64,000 bases of DNA from Adiantum capillus-veneris (GCA_014529385.2 CM043947.1:127470891-127534890), one strand, 5' to 3'. Counted from the first letter of the stretch, positions 40,176 to 54,974 are shown. Program-made: numbers and translations. Notes: generated from the letters alone by a model not told the origin.

Positions 40176-41426
40176 CTTTCAAGCCGTTGACTTTTCCATC
40201 AGCTCTGCATAATTCATTAAAACTCTCGAGATGTATACCATAAATATCGGGTACTAGTCCAATAGCAGGTCTAGCCCTCTTGGCCGGAGGTGGCCCCGGG
40301 GATCTGTCTGACGTGGGAGCAGAAAGTTGCACTGAGGACGTCGAGGCTCGCTCAGGACATGTATTGAACGTATGCCCTGTTTGGAAACATTCGAAGCATC
40401 GGCCTTCTTGTAACAAGGCGTCTCCATAACGGTGTGTCAGACAAGGCCGTTGAGGTTGGTTTTCAAGGGATTCCCGAGAATTTGTTCGTTGTTGTCGAGA
40501 GTTCTGGTTAGTAGCCGGAGGTTCTTCTGTGGTAAACTCCAACTTTCCCTTCGTGAGCTTGTAGCCGACCGCGGCATGGTCCATAAGCTCTTGCATGGTA
40601 GAGACTTGCTTGGAGAGAATAAATCTGCAATGGTGAAGGTAGTCCAATGGTGTAACGCTCACACTTGTCCTCCAAGGAAATGAACTTAAAGGACACCGGA
40701 AGGTACACGTCGAGAAACCTTTGGTTATAGTTGTCCATGGTTTCGATGGCAAGCATTTTCAAGTTGCCCCACTCAACCAAAATCCGGACTTCAAACATCG
40801 AAGTCATGTGACTACGTGGAAAAACTGTCTTGAAAGCTTGCCAGGTCCTTGGAGCATGCGTGTGTCGCGATTGAACTCCACCATTGCATAGCATTATCTT
40901 TAAGAAATCACGCTGCTCGAGAAATCTTGGATTCTTTTGTATAGTTCCCCAAAGCATAGATGTTGTCGAATTGCTATAGGAACTCCAATGCTTTCTTGCG
41001 ATCTTTCACCCCGGAAAAAGTGAAAAATTTGACTGTCGTGCCGCCATCTTTGAAATCTCTGGGTTGGTTAGGCGCATATCCCGGGTATGGATAATAAGCG
41101 TATCCATATGGGCTCCACCGATTGTAGCCTGGTGGCGGTGGTGGTGGTGGAGGTGGGGGCAATGGCAGTGGCAAAGGCGGTTGCACTGGATCAGGGTCAG
41201 ATGGCTGCACCATATTCCTGAAAACTCTCTTGATCTAAACAGACGGCTGAGAAGGTTGCCGGTTGGAAGCTCTCGTACTTTCTGATGCCAGAGAAGGAGG
41301 TACCACCTGGGGCATCAGAGGGGGTAACACGTAGTTCAAAAATTGTTGAAAACTTTGCAGCATCGAAAGATTCTGTTGAGGATGCCGCAAAAGAATGTCG
41401 TGAAGCTCATTGAGCGGAAACTCCAA
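40176..41426 (-). pseudogene. Gag of TR-GAG-like copy 2
   Basis: The probable start is the ATG at 41426 (MEFPLNELHDILL). A TAG near 41236 interrupts the frame before a proline run (PPPPPPPPPPG) and KFFTFSGVKDRKKALEFL. Frameshifts follow, then TWQAFKTVFPRSHM, NLKMLAIETMDNYNQRFL and YTIGLPSPLQ of the capsid-like core, and a zinc knuckle CFECFQTGHTFNTC at 40357-40398. The layout equals chromovirus gag, but the sequence is a distinct family. Confidence 0.85.
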
Positions 41427-41648
41427 TATTCTACTGAATCCATGAATTCCATGTCTTGGGTTCTTTATGGCTTATGCCCTGTAAGACAGAGCGATGAAGA
41501 CGGGAGCGCGCCCAATGCGCGATGAAGTAAGGGTGGCAGTGGCTAATAAGTCCGGGGTCGGGACCCGAAGATACTTCAAGTGAAATTCCAATAGCTCTGT
41601 CTGCTCTTTTGTAGGACCGATATGCTTTCAGAAAAGCACACGCCCAAT

Positions 41649-41660
41649 GCTCTGATACCA
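41649..41660 (-). promoter_or_regulatory. Primer-binding site of TR-GAG-like copy 2
   Basis: The minus strand reads TGGTATCAGAGC one base from the 5' LTR. Confidence 0.93.
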
Positions 41661-41661
41661 C

Positions 41662-41735
41662 TGTCACAAGACGGGCTCCACGTGCCGATAGAAAAGAACA
41701 GACTGAACAGACTTTTAGCACTTCAATAACAATTG

Positions 41736-41770
<35 letters not shown>

Positions 41771-42336
41771 GACACACAAAACACAATGACGGAATTCCAC
41801 CCCAAAGAGTAATGGCCCCAAACCTTGGCGCCCCTTTCGGTATTTCTTTATATTGCATCAACACAGTACAAGCCGGTACTCCAAACTCTGCACCTTCACC
41901 AAGAAGCATGCCATAGAATGAGCCCATGGCCTCATATTTAAAGGCCCTATGCCCCAAAAGCATTTTACATGAAAAGCCTTCAAACTCAAAAGCATCTGGT
42001 CCAAAAGCAATGCCCAAAATCTGCCAGCGTGTTTTGCAGAAATCCATACAACTGCAACATTAGCACTATCAACGCGTTTTGTGGAAATCTGCCACGTCAG
42101 CACTGTCAACGGAATTTTAGGCATGTCCGTACAGCTGCCATGTCATCAGTCCACATGTGTGTGTGTGTGTGGGGACTGCTTTATTTTGAATGTCTTTATG
42201 TCACTTGGGCCCCACGGACGCGGTCCCTTAAGTTGGTAGGACTTCTTCTTCTGTTGCTTGTTCTTCTTAGGGTTTAGGCCCCTCGGCCGTGATCTGAAGG
42301 TTGGCTCTGCTCTTTAGTGTCTCGACACGTCTGACA
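41662..42336 (-). repeat. 5' LTR of TR-GAG-like copy 2
   Basis: The 675-bp LTR carries a (GA)15 run at 41740-41769, the promoter block at 41820-41850 and GCCACGTCAGC near 42091. Its start has lost several bases compared with the 3' LTR (TGTCAGACGTGTC). Confidence 0.94.
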
Positions 42337-45170
<2,834 letters not shown>

Positions 45171-45700
45171 TGAGGGCAATAACTCTTCTCTTTTTTTTTT
45201 TTTTTTTGGGGGGCGGGGGAGGGGGGGGGGGGGGGCAATGTCTACAAGTGATGACGTGGCATGACTAGTGCCGACCGACCGCGGACAGCACGAATCAGAC
45301 TGAAACACCCACCCAACAGCCCCACGGGATGCTGACGTGACATTTGGATGAAGGGCTTGCTTTTCCGACTTAGTTATTGGAAGCGTTGAGTTTCATAGGC
45401 ACAAACGTTTCTTAAGGAGGTCTAGGGCCTCGCTTCTAGCACATCAATACATGGTAGCAAGATTGCAAAGTGACTTCCCGACAACTGTATCTATGATCAT
45501 CAATAAAGAAAGCACTACCGTGTGGGCACATGACTTAGGGGATAGCGCATCTAAATAGAGAATTACGATCTACCGTGCCTCGTCTCCAATGCTCTTTTCA
45601 GTTCAAGTGTTTGCAGATTTTCAATTCAGTCATGTGTGTGTTTGCTGTAGATTCACTGCCTCACCAGTGGCTTGTTGGTGACGGCCTCACATTGAGCTTT
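45171..45700 (+). repeat. LTR relic with expanded T/G tract
   Basis: ATTGAGGGCAATAACTCTTC at 45170 matches the pre-tract region at 4377 and 23566. The polypurine tract is replaced by T17 and long G runs (45190-45235), then TGTCTACAAGTGATGACGTGG starts an LTR at 45239. AATAAAGAAAGCAC near 45502 fits the promoter block. The right edge is approximate. Confidence 0.55.
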
Positions 45701-46130
45701 CACGATTTCCTTATCCTTTCTTCCCCAGTGTTGCATTAACCCAGGTGGTTCTATCGCAATGATGTTCCTCCTCCACTTTTTGCTTCACCTTCTTCTTAAC
45801 CACGTCCAACCATCCCTCTTTGTTCACCTATCTTTAGTTGATCTCTTGGTCCACCTCCTTATCTCTCCTCCTTCTTTCTTAGCAGTTTCCGTGGTAGCCA
45901 TCTCCACCTTCACGGCTCCAGCTTTTACCTTGAGTGCTATGTTCTCATCTCAAGTGCAACAATGCATGCCTTAAGCGTTGCTATATGCTGTTGGAGCTGG
46001 TTCTCCACCTCATCGAGGTTAGAGCTGGTTATCATCTTGTTCTCCCCGATGAAGGCCTTCAGCACCATCTTAAAGCATGTATAACTTGTCTTGAGCCAAA
46101 GCCATCGCACCACCCATCGTAGGAGGGGGA
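45701..46130 (-). pseudogene. Possible gag relic
   Basis: Minus-strand residues include LDEVENQLQQHIATLKACIVALEM, a likely coiled coil, and Lys/Arg-rich stretches. The pattern resembles the N-terminal part of a plant retroelement gag, but no zinc knuckle is seen. Confidence 0.35.
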
Positions 46131-46144
46131 CAGAAACAGCGTAA

Positions 46145-46385
46145 CCGCGAAACGTTTCAAGGCCGAAACGTTTCACCCTAAAACGCGGCGTTTCACCACG
46201 AAACATTTCAGTCCAAAATGAGAGCACAGTGAAACGTGAGAACGAAACGTGCGTTTAGCGACTTTGAAACTAAAACTATGGTAACTTGTTGTTAGTGAAA
46301 CGGCTTGTGTTTCACTTAGTGAGCGAAACGTTTCAAGGCCCGAAACGTTTCACCTGTCCTGACCTGTCGAAACACGTTTCATGGT
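46145..46385. repeat. Cluster of GAAACGTTTC palindromes
   Basis: Perfect 10-bp palindromes lie at 46149, 46165, 46325 and 46342 as two pairs spaced 16 and 17 bases apart. At least six half-site variants lie between and after them (for example GTGAAACGG..TGTTTCAC at 46296-46316, GAAACACGTTTC near 46370). The two pairs are near-identical 30-bp blocks. Confidence 0.88.
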
Positions 46386-46457
46386 GACGTTGGACAGGAA
46401 AGGAGGAGAAGACCACTTCAGCTCACAGCAAGCACTCCAACCCAAGAAAGTGTATGT

Positions 46458-46492
<35 letters not shown>
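46458..46492 (+). repeat. G35 homopolymer
   Basis: The uninterrupted G run is followed by GTGTGTGTGTG. Its exact length may be a sequencing or assembly estimate. Confidence 0.85.
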
Positions 46493-46493
<1 letters not shown>

Positions 46494-46557
46494 GTGTGTG
46501 TGTGCGCAGAAGATGGGTGTATGTATTTATATGTTTGTGGATGTGACTAGGTAATTT

Positions 46558-46645
46558 GTTTATTTTCTTTTTTTTTCTTTTTTTTTTGGGGGGGGGGGGG
46601 GGGGAGGCTGAATTCGGCATATGAGGCAAAGCCATGTACTTGAGT
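46558..46645 (-). repeat. LINE-type 3' tail, minus strand
   Basis: The minus strand reads GTACATGGCTTTGCCTCAT, hairpin ATGCCGAATTCAGCCT (46605-46620), then C-rich and A-rich tails. It matches the other LINE 3' ends except for the homopolymer tail. Confidence 0.6.
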
Positions 46646-48178
46646 GTGTCCTCTTGGTAATCAGCAAAAAGGACAAAAGTGATGAGATAACCCTATTATA
46701 ACAATAAATAGACTGACATGGGGATTTATGTATATGTATATGCATATGAGGGATGAGGTGGATGGAGCTCTAGTGGAAGATTCTTAGGGGAATACAACCA
46801 TGATATGCAAAGGGCTAGCTAGCTCCATTCGATACCAAACTTGGGTTGTGGTATGGCATGTAGAGGGGGTAGGGAGTGACGAGTCCTCACCCTCTTTGAG
46901 TGCCAGTGGGTGGGGTTGGGGCAGCTCTCTGAAAAAAATCCATGAGCTGTGATTGTCCCTCTCCACTAAATGTGTGTGAGAAATTGGAGCAAAGTCCCAT
47001 TGTCTTTGTATTTTCCACAGCTCATTAAAACTAGCCATCAGATTAAACATTCAGCTATAAAATAGATAACTCTCATTTTTAAAAAAATTGGTATTTTTTC
47101 TTTTTTAAGTGATGGCACTTGATAAGCATTTCAATCTATCTTTATTTTTCTGTGTTTCTTGTGATAGCAGTCAAATTGATAACTTGAACTGTAGTACAGG
47201 CAACAAGTACCTCATAATGTCAAGTAGGATTGTTAATGAACGATAACAGGAACAAACTTTGCAAGACACCCATCCCTTCTTACCATTGCAACCTCCCCCT
47301 TGGACATTGTAGGTATGCCCTCTTCCCAGCCTTGAATCATCTTACTCTTTCCCAGCACAAGCCTTTTAGACATCCCTGTCCCTGGAAAAATTTGGAGATG
47401 AAACATTAATAGAAATGCATTTCAAGCTATTAGGCTTTATGATAAAAAACTTAAAAGCAAGCCAAGGAAATAGCGCCTTCTCATACATCCAAGAAGGGGG
47501 AAACAGCATTATACGATGTTAATAAACATCAGTGATATGAGACTGTTAATACAATAAGCAAGTTGCTCCATGAGAAGAGCCATGTCCTTTTGCGTTATGT
47601 TATTAATCGTCACCCGTTTAAGAGTCAGTAGATAACATCACAAAACTAGTCGGCATAATTGGCAGCTTTCGCTTGGCATGTTGGTAGCTGGACGCTTGGC
47701 ATGTCATAGCCAGATACAGAGCTGGTAGGGCCAGAGGTGTTAGTGCTGACACAATGCTGATGCAGCTGCTAATGTGGTCCAGATGACGTGGCAGCAGGCT
47801 GATGTGGCAGGCTGCCACATGGTTTAACAAGGCAGCCATCTGTCTGAAAATCAGCCCCAGGCCTATGGAAACAGGAAAAGCGAAACCCACAATGACAAAC
47901 TTTGATTGCTGAAAAAGCAAGGCCATAGAGGGTGCACAAACCGAAAAGCAAATCAGCATTGTGCTTTCAGGTGGCCAGCTGTACATAGTCCACATCCAGA
48001 ACTCAAAGAAACTCCGATGTCAAGTCTTGTGCTATGAAGTGGAAGCATAGCCTCTCACTGTGTAAGAGATTTGTATCGGCACAGAGTGCTGAGTTTCAAC
48101 ATAACCATACTACCCCAAGCGACGCCGAGTTTAGACCATACCCGTCTTGCAGTATGACCAACCAGCATAGAGTCAATT
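46646..48178. other. Unassigned stretch with weak LTR-like segment
   Basis: Most of the region has no signal. Repeated GCTGATGTGGCAGG and GATGACGTGGCAGC words at 47740-47830 resemble the U3 part of the LTRs here, but no boundaries can be set. Confidence 0.35.
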
Positions 48179-48600
48179 CTAGGTGTTGTCAGCTTGTTTC
48201 TTATGCTTTTCTTGAGAACAAAGAATAGCTCTCCTTCCTTGGCCATAGGCTGTGTACAAATCTCTCACAAATTCATGTGCTGCAAGTATCTTATCCTTCG
48301 TAAGAAGGATGGGAGGCAGAATAGGCTTTCCATGTATGATCTCGAAATGAGCCTTACCTATAGTAGAGTGTACTGTATTGTTGCAAGCAAACTCAACCAA
48401 AGGTAAGCACAGTTCCTAGTTTGATTGTATATCTAAAACATAAGAAAGGTCTAAAATAGTAAGGTTTACAATCTCTATGGGTGATAAGCTAAAGAGAAAT
48501 TTAACTTAGTGCCTAAATTCTCAAACAAGGCTTGCCAAAAGCGGCTACTCGTGTCACAAGTTTGCGCCGTGGCATACCCAACATAGACAGATTGGCTGAG
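48179..48600 (-). pseudogene. Chromovirus integrase fragment
   Basis: In changing frames the minus strand gives RFWQALFENLGTKLNFSLAY and VEFACNNTVHSTIGKAHFEI, the C-terminal half of the integrase core also seen at 12300-12620. Stops and shifts are frequent. Confidence 0.75.
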
Positions 48601-48627
48601 AGGATTGAACTATGGCCTAGGGGGTTA

Positions 48628-48704
48628 TGTTATAGGCTTGGACACTCCAAGCGAGAAATCAATAGCAACACACGAATAGAAACTGCAAAATCATTGAACT
48701 TCGC

Positions 48705-48740
<36 letters not shown>

Positions 48741-49265
48741 ACATGGCACGGCAGAGTTCCGCACCCAGATGCACTGGACTCAAACACTGGCACCCCTTTC
48801 AATATTTCTTTATTATTGATTTGACAAGGTACGACTCCCGAGGGTCCTCTGCTCTCAGACTCTACGTCCAGATGCTCTGCAGAGTGAGGCCCCAGGGGTG
48901 CTTACAATCAATACAAGGGATGCCTAAAAGCAAAGATCCAAAAGCACTTCATCCAAAAGCTCCCAAAACAGCCAACAAAAATTACGGAAATCCGTGCAGC
49001 CTGCCACTTGGCAATACCAACGCAATTTGCAAAAAATCCATACAATTGTGCCACGTCAACATCTGTACCTTATGCCCCGTCAACATGTCAACGTGTTTTA
49101 CAAAAAGCATCTTTAGAATTCAAGCTTTGGGTTTTTAGGGCTTTAGGCCCCACGGCCAATGCTCATAAGTTCTTTCAGTCGACAGCCATCTTCTGAGTTC
49201 AATTCCTCTTGTCCACTCGGCCATTTCTCTTCCAATAAGACATGCCACGTCATCACTTTGTGACA
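48628..49265 (-). repeat. Chromovirus-family 3' LTR
   Basis: On the minus strand it starts TGTCACAAAGTGATG and ends AACA-type with GCCTATAACA. It has a (GA)15 run at 48708-48737, a CCCCTTTCAATATTTCTTTA promoter block near 48794, and GCCACGTCA sites near 49031 and 49244. Confidence 0.82.
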
Positions 49266-50225
49266 TTCATCCCTCTTGAAAGATCTGTTATCGCCCTCGA
49301 CCACGCCTGCAAAAACAGCCAAAGGACAGAAACTCCCTTCAGTAGACACAAACTCTATGTACTCATGCACCAGACTCCACCGATCCAGCACTTCTATAAA
49401 GACATCAGTCACACTGATCAATCACATTTCTGTCGAGGCTCTCAAATACAAATCCTGATCATTGTAACCATTTAGCAATCACATCCAGACCGTGTTGATC
49501 TTTTCACGGATGTCTTGATCTACTAAGCTTGTTACTATCAGATTTATATCCTTTCATTTCACATTTCAATCAAGCAAACCATACCCATGACCATCCCACA
49601 AGACCGTACATCCACATAAGCATGTAATTCACCAAATCACACACTTAGTTCACATTGAACACCGTGTTTCAATCATTCAATCTAGCCATCTCATTCCGTC
49701 CAGAACTCTTGATGCACCTAGATCAATGTGTAGCCATCTCATCCTTCCGAAACTCTTGATGCACTCACAACAGTATCCAATCATCTCATTCCGATAGACA
49801 TCTTAGATTCTCATTCAGCTCTCATTCACTTAGCCATCACATCCAAATCTCGTTGATCTCTAACAAATGTTTAGAGGCACTAAGTTCAAATCATTCATCA
49901 AACAAAACGTTGCACATGTTTCATCTTTCTCTACATGTCTCTAACAATAAACACATGAAAGAGCACATGTTTCCAACTCAATTAATGAAATTTCCAATTC
50001 AATGCACACAATTCATAAAGTCATTCCACAAAATACTGTCAACGTCAGTACCCTAAAATCTCAAAGAAAAATTAGTGACTTTATTCAATATAGACAATCT
50101 GTGACAAAGGAGTAGAGTGGCTCCCCTCTGTGCAATCCACACTGCACCACATTCAATTTATTGTTTCATCCGTAACTTTTGACATAGACACTGCTAATAG
50201 CCCAAAAGCTTCAAAGTATAGCTCT
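49266..50225 (-). other. Polypurine tract and 3' untranslated part of a chromovirus relic
   Basis: The minus strand reads CTTTCAAGAGGGATGAA before the LTR. The stretch near 50085-50220 matches 11640-11760 of element C (GAGTGGCTCCCCTC). Coding sequence is absent. Confidence 0.6.
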
Positions 50226-51360
50226 CTCTGAAGAGAATTTGTGTCATGAGGCTGTGGCAACCACTAACCTTAGTTGTTGGTTTCTTTCCCCCGATTTTTC
50301 TTTAATTTTTGGGACCCTCTTTTTGAAGTCACAAATTGTCGGACATTGTATGGACAGTGTGAAACGGCTGATGACCGAAAGTTTCACCCGCAACAATGAA
50401 GGCAGGTCGCCACGAGATGGTCGAAAAGGTCGCCACGAGATGGTTGGGCCTATCAGCACTAAAATTCGAGTAGTAAAAGTATGTCTAGACTCAGTTAGAA
50501 GTCATTTAGGCCCAACGCGACACATAAGCTGGTGGGCACTAGGAAATTAACTCAAAAGAGGCAAAGTGGACACATGGCAGCACCGAATCGTTTTGCCAAT
50601 CTAGCATAAAGAGAGGGTGCCCATTTTTGACAGAGGAGGCTGCTGCTCCTTCATTAAGTGAACTCCGGCGTGTGTGAGTAGTGGGTGCAGGTGATCACAA
50701 CGTTAATGGAAGCTTGCCTTCTCCCTTGTCTTATGTACCACGATGATTCTGCTTTCGTGCACCCCTCTCTCCCTTTGAATACAGAAACGTGATGCCTTAC
50801 TCGAGGGCTTTTCATCTGTATGTACAATTGTGTGGGTTCGTGCGCGATTGCCGAGGCAAGAGACTCTTGCACAGGTACTGGATTAGCTAATTGCTAATCC
50901 CCCGCAAGTACAAATGAACTCAGAGAGATTTCACTCAAGAAATCTTGTCCGATTTAAAGGGCAAGTAGCCCTACAGGTGCAGGAGCTCGAGGGCTTGCTA
51001 CGGATGCAACTGGCACGCAAAACGAAACCCAAAACAATAAATTATAGCCTGTTGTGTATTTTTGCAGGTTTAGGGTTTTGACCTTAATTGATCCCTAATA
51101 CCCCCAAGAGCTTCGGGGAAGCTAGGGAATCATTGTACAGGTATCTAGTGCATTTTTGGGGCAAAAAACAGAGAATTCAGTGTGCTGCAGATTCTTGCCA
51201 GGTTTAGGAAATTGCTCGAATGCGCCGGGGAAAGTCACCTTTTACATGGGGATTTTGTCTGTGAAGCCTCCTACTACGGTTATGTTGTTGAAATTGGACT
51301 AGAGTAGGTCATTTTCAGCCCGGTAAAAGGGGGACAGCTCGTAGCAATTTGGAGGTTTTC
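50226..51360. other. Unassigned stretch
   Basis: No motif-bearing ORF was found. The last few hundred bases may be the upstream part of the LTR relic that follows. Confidence 0.4.
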
Positions 51361-51524
51361 TCCCAAGTTTAATAAGAATAAAGAAATATCAAAAGGGGTG
51401 CCAGTCTTTGGGGGCCTACAGGGTGTCGCTGTTTGCTTGGAAGCATTCTAGCTCTCAGGCCATGTTTTGTTTCAAGTGTAATTTCCACTCACAGGTTTAT
51501 TCGTGAAGTTCCTCTGTGTCATAA
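51361..51524 (+). repeat. LTR relic (promoter block to 3' edge)
   Basis: AATAAAGAAATATCAAAAGG then GGTGCCAGTCTTTGGGGG matches the promoter block of the chromovirus LTRs in plus orientation. The expected distance from the block to an LTR end leads to CTCTGTGTCA at about 51524. The left edge is unknown. Confidence 0.45.
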
Positions 51525-51593
51525 AGTTAAAGTGTAAAGATCGGGTGAAAGCTAAAGTCTACCGGCCTACGTGGTTCCGTCGCCGGGACAGAA

Positions 51594-52329
51594 TCACTTT
51601 TTCCTTAAGTGAGCCTTGGTTCGTTTTCGGCAAAGACGCAGAGCACAAAAACTCGGAATTACATTATGGCGGACAAAGCGAAAAGCCCTCTTTTTTCGTG
51701 AAAGTGACTCTTGCAAAGCAATGTGCATACATAATGCATCAAACTTGACAACTTCATCATTTCCTTGGGTCATAAGTCTCCAAGTACTAGCAAAAGTCTG
51801 GTAAGAATCTGGCAAAGCATCAAGAACAGTCTGCACAAGGGAACTGTCAGAAATGACTTCGCCCGCAGAAATACGTTTCTCATTAACATCCTTGATACCA
51901 GCAAGGAAAGTGTCCATTTCATCTTCCTCATGCATAATCTTTGACTCCAGCTCTTTACGTAGCAATGCAATTTTAGCCTCATTGCGACTTGCAAAAAGAC
52001 CAGCCAGAATATCCCAAGCCTATTTTGGAGATTTAGCTGAACAAATGTGAGTAGTAGTAGTGCGCTTCACAAATAATGCAATCAATGCATGAGCCTGCGC
52101 ATCTCTTACATCCAATCGTAGCCAAAACAGCTCTAGCAGCAGAAATTCTTCCACCAAAACTTGCAACATCCTCAACATCGCCTGTATCCACAGAACCACA
52201 ACGTACATCAATGCCCTGCACAACATTCCAAACGCCCTTTGACACAAGGATGTGTCGCATCATGTAAGCCCACATTGGGTAATCCTTAGCAGCAAGCATC
52301 TTGAACACACCTGTGTTATTGTCAACCAT
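51594..52329 (-). pseudogene. Copia-type gag relic
   Basis: The ATG at 52329 begins MVDNNTGVFKMLAAKDYPMW, then WNVVQGID, and after a frameshift near 52120 AWDILAGLFASRNEAKIALL, MDTFLAGIKDVNEKRISAGE and VLDALPDSYQTFASTWRLMT. This is the UBN2-type gag of Copia elements, of a different family from Copia C. No LTR or pol sequence was found beside it. Confidence 0.82.
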
Positions 52330-53160
52330 GGCGAATGCCTGTACCTGATGTGAAAACTGTCAGAAAAGAGGAGAAATGAAGCGAGACTAACGCATGCTAT
52401 GTAGCACAACCTGAAGAAGACTGTAAGAGATCTATAAAAACAATACTGACAGAAATTCTGCACAAAAGGAAGAAATTGCCTACGCAGCACTGTCTGTAGT
52501 GGAAACGGAGGCCGAAATGAGCCCTAATAGAAAATCTAAGTAGGCCAGGCTATATGAGTTGTCCCGAAGTATTTGTCATGCTAACGCTCACCAAAGCTCA
52601 CCGAAACCTGAGAAAGTGAGCAGACGTGTGCTGGCAATGTTGGCGACTAAGCCCGGAAGGACGCAACCTACTCTAATATTAATTGTTGGAAATAGGGTCG
52701 CAGGGAAACGCACACAGCTTGGAGAAGGTGAAGAAGCTCAAGGCACACAACAGAGAGTAGTATTGCTTAGTGTGCAATGGAAAGATAAGTTAGCCCTAGA
52801 GTGATGGACGTATATATAATGCGCAGGGAAAAAAAACCTTGTAGTGAAAGAAAAAATGCCCCGACAGTCCTAAATGTGTTCACACACATCACTACAACAT
52901 ATGTATGATGACAAAAAAAACATTTGTCCTCCGCGTCCAACTATTTTGATACTTTGTTTGCAAAACCTCAATTTTTGATTGATTTGAGACTTTATTTGAA
53001 GTTACTAGTTAAATTTGTATGAACTTGTTTGATCCTAATAGAACTTGTGCGATTGGTTTGAGCACTTGATAAATTGACATAGAAGGTGAGAATTGGTTCA
53101 GACTAAAGACAAGAAAATACTTGGACAATTGTGCAAAGTTAAAACATTTAGATTCACCAC
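52330..53160. other. Unassigned stretch
   Basis: It probably includes the leader of the Copia gag relic; no primer site was found. Confidence 0.4.
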
Positions 53161-53167
53161 AAGCAAT

Positions 53168-53390
53168 GTGGCGCCACGATTAGGTATGGACGGTGTAGGT
53201 GGAGTGCGTCTTACTTAATTACTTGAATGATTGTGGTGAATGTGGCGCCACGATTAGGTATGGACGGTGTAGGTGGAGTGCGTCTTACTTAATTACTTGA
53301 ATGATTGTGCAAAGTTCAATTGTTGAATTCAAGTACAAGCAATCTAGTGTCACGAATAGGTATGGACTGTGTAGGTGGAGTGCCTCTTTT
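53168..53390 (+). repeat. 74-bp tandem duplication plus a degenerate third unit
   Basis: A unit starting GTGGCGCCACGATTAGGTAT is repeated almost identically at 53168 and 53242, with a diverged third copy at 53347. GGCGCC is a palindrome at the unit start. Confidence 0.92.
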
Positions 53391-54142
53391 TCTCCACCAA
53401 CAAAACATGTTGCATCTCACAAGTAATTGGATTGCAAACCTAAAGCATGTTAGGAGTACCTCCATGCTCACGTCGAGTAGATTCAACTACTACTCCAGCA
53501 GAGGTCCTTGTCGTGTGATGAAAAATTATCTATATTACAAACGCAAACCCAGCAAACACAAAGCCACACTCAGCACCAATTGGCAATTATTTTTTTAAAT
53601 ACGCTACCAGATTGGAGACACGACTAATACCAAATCACCCTTTTTGGGTGTGCTGCTGCCGTCCCCGGGTCTTATCACAGCCTTCATTACATCTCCAGGA
53701 GAAAGTTTCTCTTTTTCACTGCAAAGCAACTAAGATATGTCAAAGTTTGTTGCATGCTCCTTCTTTGATCCCTTAACAGAATTAATGATCGTGTCCAAAG
53801 TCGCAAAGACATTAAATAGAGGAAAAATTCTGCTCTGAAACATGGAATTCAAAAGACAGTATGTGGAGCAACTTCAAGGTAATATGGTAAGCCGGGAAAG
53901 TGAGAGAAAGGCAAGCCAATGTAGATCCACCATGTCAAGCCTTGTTGTTTTTCTTTTCTTTGTGAGGAAAAAGCGGGGCTTGTAACCCTGTGCATTACAT
54001 AAGCTATTTGGTGGTGGCAACTCTACTATATCACTGGTTCTAACTAAAATTTAAGCTAAGGGGACTCCATTTTCATTGGGTAACATTGCATTTACAACGC
54101 ACCATGATCTCAAAACAGCCCACACACCCCTGGCAATGTGTG

Positions 54143-54182
<40 letters not shown>

Positions 54183-54974
54183 AATCCTTCCAAGCAGAAT
54201 AAAGACAGAGCTTGCAATTGTAATATGCCATGTTCTTAGGGCAGCCATGCACAAGCTAGACATGTGTGTACGTATGTGTGTGTGTGAATAAAGACAATTG
54301 AGGCCCAACCGTCTCTCTTTAGCTGTGTCTCCTTCCATGATTCTTCACTTTTGGAAGTATCTGAACACCAGAAAAAGGATTAGCACAATCTCGCCATAGC
54401 TGCGCCTCAGACGGAGAGATTACAGACGTCGTTGAGGATGTGCAGACCTACTCGTACTACCCGCAGAGTAGGAAATGAGCGTGTGATGAAAAGAGCTCTG
54501 ATGAACTCAAATTGTCCAACTACACATCCGGGTGCTCATTACTTTCTTGTTGGGAGGTTCCGAGGTGCTTTCCGCCATCCACCATCCGCTAGTGAGACCT
54601 TAGTGATGCCTCCCTGATGAAAAAGAAAGGGTTTTTTTTTTTTAAATGCACAAATTTTGATTGGTTGCAAAAGGTAATGGGTACCAGCTAGAGAATATTC
54701 AAAAATAGGTTCATTAAATGTGGAAGGAAAAGGGAAGGGTGAGATTGTACCGATTTGAGAAACCACAAATCCAGGAGAAAGTAGAGGTTTGATCTCATGC
54801 CAAGTGTTAAGGTCGTGGGGGGGGGGGGGGGGGGAAGGGACAGACCCTTCGGAGGCAGGCGACGTAGTAGGATAGGCATCCAGGTAGTAGCCAGTAGCTA
54901 GGAGGCAGTCAAAGTGGGAAGGCATCCAGGCATAGACAATTCATATGTATATAAGCTAGGAGTGGTGATAGACA
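53391..54974. other. Unassigned stretch with GT and G runs
   Basis: No coding signal. A (GT)17 run lies at 54147-54181 and a G run at 54818-54834. Confidence 0.5.

Larger units (their letters stand above)
38295..42336 (-). mobile_element. Gag-protease-only LTR element (TR-GAG-like copy 2)
   Basis: Both LTRs (38295-38993 and 41662-42336) and perfect GTTGG duplications (38290-38294, 42337-42341) define a 4.0-kb minus-strand element. It encodes only gag and a protease-like segment. The 850 bases between protease and the polypurine tract hold a tandem repeat, with no trace of RT, RNase H or integrase. It shares primer site, tract and LTR promoter block with the chromoviruses. It resembles the described class of terminal-repeat elements with a gag domain. 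Confidence 0.95.

Noticed and set aside
46145-46385. GTTTC/GAAAC repeats looking like a CRISPR array
   Set aside because: The spacing is irregular, there are no uniform spacers or cas genes, and the sequence is plant nuclear DNA.
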